A stretch of DNA of 48,956 nt from Vulcanimicrobiota bacterium (lineage in GTDB: Bacteria; Vulcanimicrobiota; Vulcanimicrobiia; Vulcanimicrobiales; Vulcanimicrobiaceae). Location: contig PMSI01000006.1 in the NCBI GenBank assembly GCA_003168375.1, positions 1-48,956 of the forward strand. Reading direction: 5' to 3'. A model generated the notes under the pieces. The model ran no database searches. It had not been told where the DNA came from and saw nothing but the letters and a program-made list of their open reading frames with translations. Positions 16,264 through 23,855 of this stretch are shown piece by piece. Positions within the stretch are counted from its first letter, which is position 1. Every line of letters begins with the position of its first letter. The translations under genes were made by a program, and so were the position numbers.

Positions 16264-17496
16264 ATGGTCGCCGCGTTCCGCTCACGGGTCGCGGTGGCGG
16301 CGATACGCCGGTTCCCCGGCGCCCTGGCCGCTGCCGTGGTCGCCTTTCTCGTGATCCTGGCGAGCTCACACCTGCGCTCGACCCACCAGAACAACTACGT
16401 CCGCGTCGCGTACGCGTGGCTGCACGGCCACATGTGGATCGACTGGCCGGGGCGCTGGATGGACGCCGTCCAGTACAACGGGCACTACTACGGGGTCGAC
16501 GGCCCGGTCCCGGCGATCTTCATGCTGCCGTTGGTCGCCATCTGGGGCAACGCCGCGAACCAGACGCTGGTCGCGATCGCGTTCGCCGCAGTGGCGACCG
16601 GCCTCGCGTGGGCGCTCGCCGGGCGGCTCGGGGTCACTGATCTCTCCACCAAGGTGTTCCTGGCGATGTTCTTCGTCGCGGGCACCGACATCTGGTGGTG
16701 CGCGGAGCTCGGCGACGTGTGGTTCCTGGCGCATCTCTGCGCGGTCGCCTTCATCCTCGGCGCGCTGGTCGAGCTGTGCGGCAAGAATCGCGGATGGCTC
16801 GTTGCGCTGTGCGCCGTGCTCGCCGCCGGCGCGCGCTTTCCCGAGGTCGCCGCGTTCCCGATGTTCGGGTGGGCGCTCTGGACCGGAGCCTTCGCCGGCA
16901 AACGGCCGACGCGCGCGGAGCGCTTCGCGCGGTTGCGTTCGGCGAGCGTCGTCCTCGCCGCCGCCGTCGTCGTGTTCATCGGCTACGACGAGCTGATGTG
17001 GGGCACGGTCTGGGATATCGGCCACACGGTGTACTACCACGCCGACGCGTGGGGCGCGCCGACGGGTTCGCCGTTCCAACTCGCGTACGTGCCGTACCAG
17101 ATCTACTCGTTCTTCTTCCGCGCCCCGATCTTCGTGGAGTGGCTGCAGCACGCGCAGTGGCCGTACGTGAAGCCCGACCTGAACGGGATCGCGCTGACGT
17201 TCACCAGTCCGGCGCTGATCCTCGCCTTCTTGGCGAAAACACCGCGCAACGTCGTCACCGCGCTGTGGATCACGACCGCACTGGTCGCAGCGCCGGCGTT
17301 CTTGTACTACCTCAACGGATGGGTGCAGTTCGGCTCTCGGCACTTCCTCGACTTCATGCCGTACGTGTTCGCGCTCATGTGCATCGCCGTCCGCGAGCGG
17401 CTGCCGCGCTGGGGCGTCGCGCTCATCATCTGGTCCGCGCTGGTCGGCGCCTGGGGCGTCTGGTACTGGAACCTCTTCGTCCGCACCGGCACCTGA
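16264..17496 (+). CDS. Polytopic membrane protein, possibly GT-C glycosyltransferase-like
   Basis: A 410-residue integral membrane protein with roughly ten hydrophobic helices. The first extramembrane loop after helix 1 has many aromatic and acidic residues (HMWIDWPGRWMDAVQYNG, then HYYGVDGPVPAIF), as in the first periplasmic loop of GT-C enzymes that use lipid-linked sugars. I cannot match it to a named family, so function is open. GTG or ATG starts are possible; ATG 16264 gives a sensible Arg-rich N-terminus before helix 1. It is divergent from the BI-1 gene. Confidence 0.6.
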   Translation: MVAAFRSRVAVAAIRRFPGALAAAVVAFLVILASSHLRSTHQNNYVRVAYAWLHGHMWIDWPGRWMDAVQYNGHYYGVDGPVPAIFMLPLVAIWGNAANQTLVAIAFAAVATGLAWALAGRLGVTDLSTKVFLAMFFVAGTDIWWCAELGDVWFLAHLCAVAFILGALVELCGKNRGWLVALCAVLAAGARFPEVAAFPMFGWALWTGAFAGKRPTRAERFARLRSASVVLAAAVVVFIGYDELMWGTVWDIGHTVYYHADAWGAPTGSPFQLAYVPYQIYSFFFRAPIFVEWLQHAQWPYVKPDLNGIALTFTSPALILAFLAKTPRNVVTALWITTALVAAPAFLYYLNGWVQFGSRHFLDFMPYVFALMCIAVRERLPRWGVALIIWSALVGAWGVWYWNLFVRTGT

Positions 17497-17505
17497 CGGA
17501 GCTCA

Positions 17506-17859
17506 TTAAACCAGCGCGAGGACCGCGCGGAGGCCGTTGTCGACTTGCTGCATTATGTGCGGCGGTAGGTCGCCTAGTTCCGCACCTGCGAGCCGTTTCT
17601 TGTCGACCGCTCGAACCTGAGCAATCATCACGAGGCTGTCCTTCGTCGTGCCGCCGACGCCTTGAGGAACCAAGACGTTGAGGAGGTTTCCGGGTTTTCC
17701 GCCGGCGTCGGTAAGCGGCACCACAAACGTCATCGGATTGCGCTCTTCGGACGCTGGGTCGGGAGCATCGCGTCGAACGACGACGCACATTCGAGTTTTT
17801 CGTTGTTCCGACCCGACCGTAGGGTCGAGCGCAAACCGATAGATCGAGCCCCGCTTCAC
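17506..17859 (-). CDS. MazF/PemK-type toxin
   Basis: A 117-residue type II toxin of the MazF/PemK family, which cleaves RNA. The opening MKRGSIYRFALDPTVGSEQRKTR holds the conserved Gly and Arg of the active site, although the usual Pro after the Arg is Met here. The strand FVVPLT and the Ser-containing SLVMIAQVRAVDKKRL follow, as in the family. Its GTG start lies 5 bases after the antitoxin stop, so translation is coupled. It was probably brought in with its antitoxin as a mobile pair. Confidence 0.86.
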   Translation of the reverse strand: MKRGSIYRFALDPTVGSEQRKTRMCVVVRRDAPDPASEERNPMTFVVPLTDAGGKPGNLLNVLVPQGVGGTTKDSLVMIAQVRAVDKKRLAGAELGDLPPHIMQQVDNGLRAVLALV

Positions 17860-17864
17860 TCCAG

Positions 17865-18083
17865 TCAGTCCGCCATGGTCGGAGAAAGCTCGTTAAGGAT
17901 GCTGAGATCGCGCTCCGCGTCCTCGAGCAAGATCCGTGATACCTCAGCATCGAGTCGGTCGCGGCGCCGACGCTCGGCGAGTTCCCGCGCGGCGCCGAGC
18001 ATGAATTGGGTCCGGTTTTGACCAGCCTCGGCGTCGATGAGAGCCAGGTCTTCGTCGGGGACGCGAAGGGTGATAATTGCCAT
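17865..18083 (-). CDS. Ribbon-helix-helix antitoxin of the MazF pair
   Basis: A 72-residue protein with a ribbon-helix-helix DNA-binding opening (IITLRVPDEDLALIDAEAGQ, then NRTQFMLGAARELAERR) and a charged C-terminal tail (SRILLEDAERDLSILNELSP) suited to wrapping the toxin. The antitoxin-first order and 5-base spacing fit type II modules. ATG 18083 is chosen because the ribbon begins right after it. A 16-base palindrome starts 20 bases upstream and is the likely operator. Confidence 0.84.
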   Translation of the reverse strand: MAIITLRVPDEDLALIDAEAGQNRTQFMLGAARELAERRRRDRLDAEVSRILLEDAERDLSILNELSPTMAD

Positions 18084-18103
18084 GCAATAAGCATACACGA
18101 TCT

Positions 18104-18119
18104 GTCAATACGAATTGAC
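18104..18119. promoter_or_regulatory. Palindromic operator candidate for the toxin-antitoxin pair
   Basis: GTCAAT and ATTGAC form a perfect 6-base inverted repeat around ACGA, 20 bases upstream of the antitoxin start. On the minus strand it includes TTGACA, which can act as a -35 box. Ribbon-helix-helix antitoxins commonly repress their own operon from such sites. Confidence 0.6.
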
Positions 18120-18174
18120 TATACCTCATAGCTTTTTCGTCGGAAGTCCAGCAAGGCGCGACACCCATTGTGCC

Positions 18175-18188
18175 CGAACATATGTTCG
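18175..18188. promoter_or_regulatory. LexA (SOS) box, Gram-positive type
   Basis: CGAACATATGTTCG is a perfect 14-base palindrome that matches the Bacillus/mycobacterial LexA consensus GAACN4GTTC, including the preferred flanking C and G. It ends directly before ATG 18189 of the radical SAM gene. LexA bound here would block initiation. Confidence 0.75.
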
Positions 18189-19106
18189 ATGGACGGGTTT
18201 CCCGTCGCTCGGCGGCCGGGCGAGGTTCGGGTCACGGAGATCGCGGCGAAGAGCGCGCTCAACCGGGTGCGCGGCATGGGGTTCACCTGGTCGCTGAACC
18301 CGTTCACCGGCTGCGCTCATCAGTGCGTATTCTGCTACGCGCGCGGGACCCACGCGTATCGTGAGCTCGACGGCGTGCGAGAGTGGGGCTCGGTGCTCGG
18401 CGTGAAGGTCAACGTAGCGGCGGTCCTGCGTGCCGAGCTCGCGAGCCGGACGTACCGCGGCGAAGAGATCGCGGTTGGAACCGCGACCGACCCGTATCAG
18501 GCGCTCGAGGGCAGCTATCGCCTGATGCGTGGGATCTTGACGGCCTTGCGGGACGCGCGCGCGCCGTTTCACATCACGACGCGCTCGCCGCTGATCGTGC
18601 GCGATCTCGACCTGCTTGCGCAGTGCGCGCGGCGTGCCGACGTCGGCGTCGCGGTGAGCATCGCGACGCTCGACGAAGCGTTGGCGCGCGAGATCGAACC
18701 GACCGTCGCGCCGCCGCGCCAACGGCTACGCGCGGTGCGCGCGCTCGCCGATGCGGGGATCCGCGTCGGCGTTGCGGTCGCGCCCGTCTTGCCCGACGTC
18801 ACCGACGACGCGGCGTCGCTCGCGAGCGTCGTGCACGCCGCGGCGGGCGCGGGTGCCTCGCACGTCTGGCACAGCGCCCTCAACCTCGGGGCGATCACCC
18901 GCGACGCCTATTTCGCGTTCCTCGCGGCGACCCGGCCGGAGCTCGTCGACCGCTACACCCGGCTGTTCGGGCGGGGGCGCTATGCGGAACCGGGCTACGC
19001 CCGCGAGGTCGCCGAACGCGTCCACGCCGCTATTCTTGCGACGACCTTCGTGCGGAGCCGCAGGCTGGCGCCGGATCGGACGGGAGCCCAGATCGCGCTC
19101 CTCTAG
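18189..19106 (+). CDS. Radical SAM protein, Rv2578c/SplB-like
   Basis: A 305-residue radical SAM enzyme. The [4Fe-4S] ligands CAHQCVFC (Cys42, Cys46, Cys49) sit after TEIAAKSALNRVRGMGFTW, which matches the Rv2578c-type group related to spore photoproduct lyase. Other family segments are VALGTxTDPYQ-like GTATDPYQALEG and the late VGVAVAPVLPDVTD. The substrate is not established for this group. A perfect LexA box abuts ATG 18189, which points to a DNA-damage role. GTG 18168 would place the box inside the gene and is less likely. Confidence 0.8.
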   Translation: MDGFPVARRPGEVRVTEIAAKSALNRVRGMGFTWSLNPFTGCAHQCVFCYARGTHAYRELDGVREWGSVLGVKVNVAAVLRAELASRTYRGEEIAVGTATDPYQALEGSYRLMRGILTALRDARAPFHITTRSPLIVRDLDLLAQCARRADVGVAVSIATLDEALAREIEPTVAPPRQRLRAVRALADAGIRVGVAVAPVLPDVTDDAASLASVVHAAAGAGASHVWHSALNLGAITRDAYFAFLAATRPELVDRYTRLFGRGRYAEPGYAREVAERVHAAILATTFVRSRRLAPDRTGAQIALL

Positions 19107-19139
19107 GGCGTCGCGCTCGGCGCGCGGAAGGTGCGCGCG

Positions 19140-20675
19140 ATGACCAAACGGGCGTGGTTCGTCGGCGCTGCGATCGCCGTGCTGTTCGCGCCGCAGGCGG
19201 TGCCGGTCGCCGCCGACACCGCCCCAGAGCCCGCGGTCCTCCGTGAGCGGATCCGCGCGTCCGGCGGCCCGATCCCGGATTCGTGGCGCGAAACCGACGA
19301 AACGGTCAGCTCGGACGGCACGACGACGATCGAGCACGATTACCGCCGCGGCAAGGACTTCCGGTACACGTTCGACACGGGTCCGTTCCACACGGAGCGC
19401 GGCGTCAACGGCGGCCGGCTCTGGCACATGAACGACAACGGCCAGGTGATCGTCGACCAGCCCGATCCCGGCAACGCGACGCGTGAAGTGACCACCACGA
19501 CGGTCGAGTCGATCCACACTCCGGTCGAAGGTTACGCGATCGCGACGCTCAACGCGCAGGGACACGGGCAGAAAGAGTACGTCGACGGCACGACTTGGCG
19601 GGTCGTGCGGCGCGAGCAGCTGACGACCAACGGCACGATCGTGACGACGCTCGACGACGTTCGCGCCGATCACGGTCGTACGTTCGCGCACCACCTCCAC
19701 GTCGAGAACGGCTACGCGAACACGACCAGCGACTTGCGCGTCGTCGACTACGCACCGGACGACGTACCGGCGAGCGAGGTCGCGATCTCCGTACCGCGCC
19801 GCTCCCTGGTCACGTTCCCGCCTGGCGCCGGAGCGGTCGAACTGCCGGCCCGCTTCGGTCCCTCGCACATCCTCGTCCGCGTCGAGATCGGCGGCCGCGG
19901 GCTCGACTTCGTACTCGACAGCGGCGCGGGCACGATCACGATCGACTCCGACGTCGCTCGCGACCTCGGGCTGAAAGAGTACGGGAAGCACTCGGCCGTC
20001 ACCGCGGGCCGGTACACGACCGCGCGAACGGTCGTCCCCGAGATGCGCATCGGCTCGCTGGTGATGCACGACGTGGCGATCCAGGTCGTCCCGCACGGTT
20101 GGCAGACCGAGCCTCACGTCAAGGAGGTCGGTCTGCTCGGATTCGACTTCTTGGCCGAGCTCGGCGTGACCATCGACTACGAACACAAGCGGGTCACGGT
20201 CGTCCCGGGCAGTGCGTACGTGCCGCCGAACGACCCAGCGACGATCCCGCTCGACGTCCGCGTCGGCGGCGGCCAGCCGCGCGCTTCGGTCGCGGTGAAC
20301 GGCGCGCTCGGCGAGCGCTTCATCATCGACACCGGCGGTGTCGGCACGTTCTTCATCTTCGACTACTTCGCGCGGCGGCATCCGGAGGCGCTCCGGGACC
20401 GCGGCGGGGGCGGCGCGCAGCGGCTGCGTACGTTGACCGGGATCGGCGGCACGTTCGAGGTCGAGCCGTATCAGATCGAATCGGTGAAGCTCGCCTCGGT
20501 GAACTTCACCGACTTCGTCGGCTATCGCGTCAAGGGCAGCTCGTACGCGCAGAACGACGACGGCATCGTCGGAGTAGATTTCCTACGCCTCTTCACGATC
20601 GGCTTCGACTACGGCAAGAGCCGCCTCTACCTCGTGCCCAACGCCAGCGGCCGCGCGGCGATGGGGCTCAAGTAA
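19140..20675 (+). CDS. Secreted protein with two retropepsin-like aspartyl protease domains
   Basis: A 511-residue exported protein. A signal peptide (AWFVGAAIAVLFAPQAVPVAA) is followed by an N-terminal domain of about 180 residues resembling a lipoprotein-carrier-like beta sheet. Two retropepsin-like units come next, with active sites LDSGAG (Asp260) and IDTGG (Asp397). A retropepsin needs two Asp residues, so the two units could form one intramolecular active site. GGAAGG lies 8 bases before ATG 19140, which decides the start over GTG 19131. The substrate is unknown; the location should be periplasm or cell surface. Confidence 0.75.
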   Translation: MTKRAWFVGAAIAVLFAPQAVPVAADTAPEPAVLRERIRASGGPIPDSWRETDETVSSDGTTTIEHDYRRGKDFRYTFDTGPFHTERGVNGGRLWHMNDNGQVIVDQPDPGNATREVTTTTVESIHTPVEGYAIATLNAQGHGQKEYVDGTTWRVVRREQLTTNGTIVTTLDDVRADHGRTFAHHLHVENGYANTTSDLRVVDYAPDDVPASEVAISVPRRSLVTFPPGAGAVELPARFGPSHILVRVEIGGRGLDFVLDSGAGTITIDSDVARDLGLKEYGKHSAVTAGRYTTARTVVPEMRIGSLVMHDVAIQVVPHGWQTEPHVKEVGLLGFDFLAELGVTIDYEHKRVTVVPGSAYVPPNDPATIPLDVRVGGGQPRASVAVNGALGERFIIDTGGVGTFFIFDYFARRHPEALRDRGGGGAQRLRTLTGIGGTFEVEPYQIESVKLASVNFTDFVGYRVKGSSYAQNDDGIVGVDFLRLFTIGFDYGKSRLYLVPNASGRAAMGLK

Positions 20676-20686
20676 GCGATTCGCGC

Positions 20687-21958
20687 TTACAGGCGCGCAA
20701 TGTCGCCGCGATACGTCAGCGGCGTGCCGCTCGGGAAGCGCGTCTTGAGCGCGGCGATCGCCTCGTACGCGCGAGCGCGCGCCGCGGCGAGATCCTCAGC
20801 TCGCGCCGTGACCGTGAGCACGCGCCCACCGGGCGACGAGACGGTCCCGTTCTCGCGGGCCGATGTTCCCCAGAACGCGACGACGCCGTCGCCCAGATCG
20901 AGATCGGCCGGGAGCCCGCTCACCGGCGTGTTCTCGTACGGATAGCGCGACGTCGCGATGACGACGCCGACGCAGGCGTCCTGCGACCACGTCGCCGCGC
21001 CGGTCTCGAGCGCGCCGTTCGCGGCGGACGCGAGGTAGCGCGCGAAATCGCCGTCGACGCGCGGCATCAGCACTTGCGTCTCGGGATCACCCCAGCGCGC
21101 GTTGAACTCGATCACGAACAGTCCGCGCTCGGTTTGCATCAGGCCGCAGTAGAGCACGCCGCGATAGCGCTCGCCATCGGCGAGCAAACCGCGCAACACA
21201 GGAGCGACGACGCGCTCGCGCACGACGTCGAGCAGGTCGGCCGGAAAGCCGGCCGGCGGCGAGTACGCGCCCATCCCGCCGGTGTTCGGGCCCTGGTCGT
21301 CGTCGCCGGCGCGCTTATAATCGCACGCCGCCGCGACGGGGATCATCGTGCTGCCGTCGGCGATCGCGAAGACGCTGACCTCACGGCCGGAGAGCCGCTC
21401 CTCGATCACGACGTCCGACCCGCCGCCTGGGATCTTGTTCTTGGTGTACCAGTCGGCGAGCACCGCCAGCGCGCTGCCGCCGTCGTCGCAGACGACCACG
21501 CCCTTTCCGGCGGCGAGCCCGTCGGCTTTCACGACGGCGCCCCCGCGCCAGCCGTCCAGCGCGCGCCGTGCCTGATCGAGGTTGTGTACGACCTTGAACT
21601 GCGCCGTCGGGATCCGGTGCCGCTCCATGAAGCGCTTCGCAAAGACCTTGCTGGTCTCGAGGCGGCCGGCGCTGCGGTTCGGCCCGAACACCGCGATCCC
21701 GGCCTCGCGCAGCTTGTCACCGACTCCGGCCGCGATCGCGGTCTCCGGCCCGAGCACGACCAGATCGATCCGTTCCTCCTGCGCGCGACGGACGATCGTG
21801 CGTGCGTCGGTCGCCGCAACATCGGGCCAGTTCGTTCCGCGCGTCAGCGTGCCCGCGTTTCCCGGCGCGTGCAACAGCACTTCACACGACGGCGATGCCG
21901 CGAGCCGCCACGACAGCGCATCCTCGCGAGCACCGCCGCCGACGACCAAGATTCTCAT
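20687..21958 (-). CDS. purD: Phosphoribosylamine--glycine ligase
   Basis: GAR synthetase: joins phosphoribosylamine and glycine using ATP. It has the normal length of 423 residues. The N-terminal domain opens ILVVGGGAREDALSW. The ATP-grasp core has VVKADGLAAGKGVVV and the metal-binding segments FVIEFNARWGDPETQ. It is an isolated purine gene on the minus strand, convergent with the protease gene and divergent from the HAF-repeat gene. Confidence 0.96.
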   Translation of the reverse strand: MRILVVGGGAREDALSWRLAASPSCEVLLHAPGNAGTLTRGTNWPDVAATDARTIVRRAQEERIDLVVLGPETAIAAGVGDKLREAGIAVFGPNRSAGRLETSKVFAKRFMERHRIPTAQFKVVHNLDQARRALDGWRGGAVVKADGLAAGKGVVVCDDGGSALAVLADWYTKNKIPGGGSDVVIEERLSGREVSVFAIADGSTMIPVAAACDYKRAGDDDQGPNTGGMGAYSPPAGFPADLLDVVRERVVAPVLRGLLADGERYRGVLYCGLMQTERGLFVIEFNARWGDPETQVLMPRVDGDFARYLASAANGALETGAATWSQDACVGVVIATSRYPYENTPVSGLPADLDLGDGVVAFWGTSARENGTVSSPGGRVLTVTARAEDLAAARARAYEAIAALKTRFPSGTPLTYRGDIARL

Positions 21959-22010
21959 ACCGCGTCGCGGTCGTGCGCCAGCCCTCGCCCTAATCCTCCC
22001 GCACGGCGGA

Positions 22011-22019
22011 TGCTATGAT
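22011..22019 (+). promoter_or_regulatory. Extended -10 promoter candidate
   Basis: TGCTATGAT is a good extended -10 (TGnTATAAT type), 8 bases before ATG 22028. The implied transcript would be nearly leaderless. No convincing -35 is visible. Confidence 0.35.
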
Positions 22020-22027
22020 CGATCCCG

Positions 22028-23116
22028 ATGGTGTTTCCGCTGCTGATCGCTACGATCGTCGCCCAGCTCGCCTTGCCGCCGGGTTTCTCCGTCGCGCCCG
22101 AGGCCGACCGCCGCCTCGTCTCGATCGCGCCCGACCACACGGTGGCGGCGCGCTCCGAGACCACCTACAGGGGCGGCCGCGACCGTGCGTTTCGCTGGAA
22201 CCGATCCGGCGTCCGCGCCCAGTTCACCGCGCTGCCCGTGGCGACGAGCCCGGATCCGGGGAATCCCGGGGCACCGAAAGGCACCGGCGAGATCGTCGCC
22301 GTTCCGGGCGGCGCGCTCGTCTCGGCGAGCGAGGCGTGGAGCGGAGCGTACAGCGGCGTTTCGTACGAGGTGCAGCGCTGGGCGGGCGAGGCGACGCGGA
22401 GGTGGCCGCTGCCGCCGTGCGCGCAGCCGGGCGACGAGACCGATCAACACGCGAACGCCGTCGACGCGCGTGGCCGCGTCGCGCTGACGATCGACATTAC
22501 CGGCCGAGGCTCGTTCAGCGTGCACGACGATACGGGCCACTACGCACCGTACGCGTACGTCATCGATGGACGCACCTGCCGCGCTCTCGGGCGCGGCGTC
22601 GTGCTGGGCCTACGCGACCGGTGGGCGGCCGGGTATCGCGGCTATCTCGACGGTAACGTCGCGCCGACAATCCTGAATCAAGACCGCCAGCGAGTGATCG
22701 CAGTGCGCTGGCACGATGCGGTGCTGAGCGAACTCGGCGACGGCGTCGCGTACGGCGTCACCGCGTCCGGGTTCGCCGTCGGTGCCAGCGCGCGCCCCGG
22801 CGGGTTTCCCGTCGAGCCGACCCCGCACGCGATCGCGTGGGACGCACGCGGCCGCACAATCGCGCTGGAGCACGGTGCGCGACGGAGCGTCGCGTACGAC
22901 GTCGCCGATGACGGCACGGTCGTTGGGATGCTGCAGGCCGCCGACGGCAAGCACTACGCATTCGTGTGGCGTGCCGGCCGTCTCGAACGCCTCGACGATC
23001 TTCCGCATCCGCGCGGCTGGCGGTTCGAGTCGGCCTACGCGATCGCGCCCGACGGAACCGTCGCCGGGATCGGAACGCACGACGGTACGCCCGCGGTGTT
23101 CACATGGCGGCGCTGA
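22028..23116 (+). CDS. Secreted HAF-repeat-like protein
   Basis: A 362-residue exported protein with a short signal peptide (VFPLLIATIVAQLAL). The body consists of repeated beta units of the type found in HAF-repeat extracellular proteins: SVAYDVADDGTVVGML, HYAFVWRAGRLERLDDL and SAYAIAPDGTVAGIG, then AVFTWR at the C-terminus. Such repeats fold as beta-propeller blades. The function is unknown. It is followed after 43 bases by a secreted HD-domain gene on the same strand. Confidence 0.6.
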   Translation: MVFPLLIATIVAQLALPPGFSVAPEADRRLVSIAPDHTVAARSETTYRGGRDRAFRWNRSGVRAQFTALPVATSPDPGNPGAPKGTGEIVAVPGGALVSASEAWSGAYSGVSYEVQRWAGEATRRWPLPPCAQPGDETDQHANAVDARGRVALTIDITGRGSFSVHDDTGHYAPYAYVIDGRTCRALGRGVVLGLRDRWAAGYRGYLDGNVAPTILNQDRQRVIAVRWHDAVLSELGDGVAYGVTASGFAVGASARPGGFPVEPTPHAIAWDARGRTIALEHGARRSVAYDVADDGTVVGMLQAADGKHYAFVWRAGRLERLDDLPHPRGWRFESAYAIAPDGTVAGIGTHDGTPAVFTWRR

Positions 23117-23159
23117 GCGCCGTCGCGGAATCCCCGTGCCGGCTCGCGAAGCCTCGCCC

Positions 23160-23855
23160 ATGAGACGATTGGCCGCGCTCGTGCTCCTCTGTTCGCTGGT
23201 ACTCGCGCCTGGCGTGCGGGGAGGCGCGGCGCCGGCACAGACCGCGACCGGAATCGCACTCGACGCGCCGTGGAAAGTTGCGGTGTACGAGCTCGCGCGG
23301 ACGAAGTTCAAGCATCCCGCCTGGGGCTGGCAGCACTCCGAACGCGACTACCGGCTCGCGCTCGAAGTGGCGCAAGGCGATCACCTCACCGTCGATACCG
23401 ACGTCCTGTTCGCGGCGGCGTTCTTGCACGACATGGCCGCGTTTCCGCCGTACGAAAAGAAGGGGATGGAGCACGGCGACCGCGCCGCCGAGACCAGCGA
23501 AGCGGTCCTGCGCGACGCCGGCTTCCCGATGCAGAAGTTTCCGGCCGTGCAAGCCGCGGAGCGCGGACACATGTATTACAGCAACGCCGGATCGATACCT
23601 GAAGCGATCGCGCTGCACGATGCCGACTCGCTGGACTTTCTCGGCAGCATCGGCGCGCTGCGCATCCTCGCGCTGACCGGCGAAGCGAAACCCGACGCAA
23701 CCGGCGCAGTGAAGACGCTGCGCGGGTTCGTCAAGGACATCCCGCCGCGGCTGATCACCAACACCGCGAAGAAGCTCGGCGCGCAACGCGTCGCCGAGCT
23801 GACGACGATTCTCGACCGGCTGCAGGCCGAGACCTACGACGGCGCGGCGACCTGA
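23160..23855 (+). CDS. Exported HD-domain protein
   Basis: A 231-residue protein with a clear signal peptide (MRRLAALVLLCSLVLAPGV) followed by an HD phosphohydrolase domain. Metal ligands are likely in SERDYRLA, the canonical HD pair in AAAFLHDMAAFPP, the conserved EHGDRAAETSEAVL helix, and the late HDADSLDFLG. HD-domain enzymes normally act on cytosolic nucleotides, so export is unusual and the substrate is unknown. ATG 23160 begins the signal sequence. The 3' end overlaps the convergent acyl-CoA ligase gene by 22 bases. Confidence 0.75.
   Translation: MRRLAALVLLCSLVLAPGVRGGAAPAQTATGIALDAPWKVAVYELARTKFKHPAWGWQHSERDYRLALEVAQGDHLTVDTDVLFAAAFLHDMAAFPPYEKKGMEHGDRAAETSEAVLRDAGFPMQKFPAVQAAERGHMYYSNAGSIPEAIALHDADSLDFLGSIGALRILALTGEAKPDATGAVKTLRGFVKDIPPRLITNTAKKLGAQRVAELTTILDRLQAETYDGAAT

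Noticed and set aside
16366-17343. Long minus-strand frame opposite the membrane protein gene
   Set aside because: Arg- and Glu-rich composition typical of antisense frames in GC-rich DNA; the plus strand shows regular transmembrane helices.
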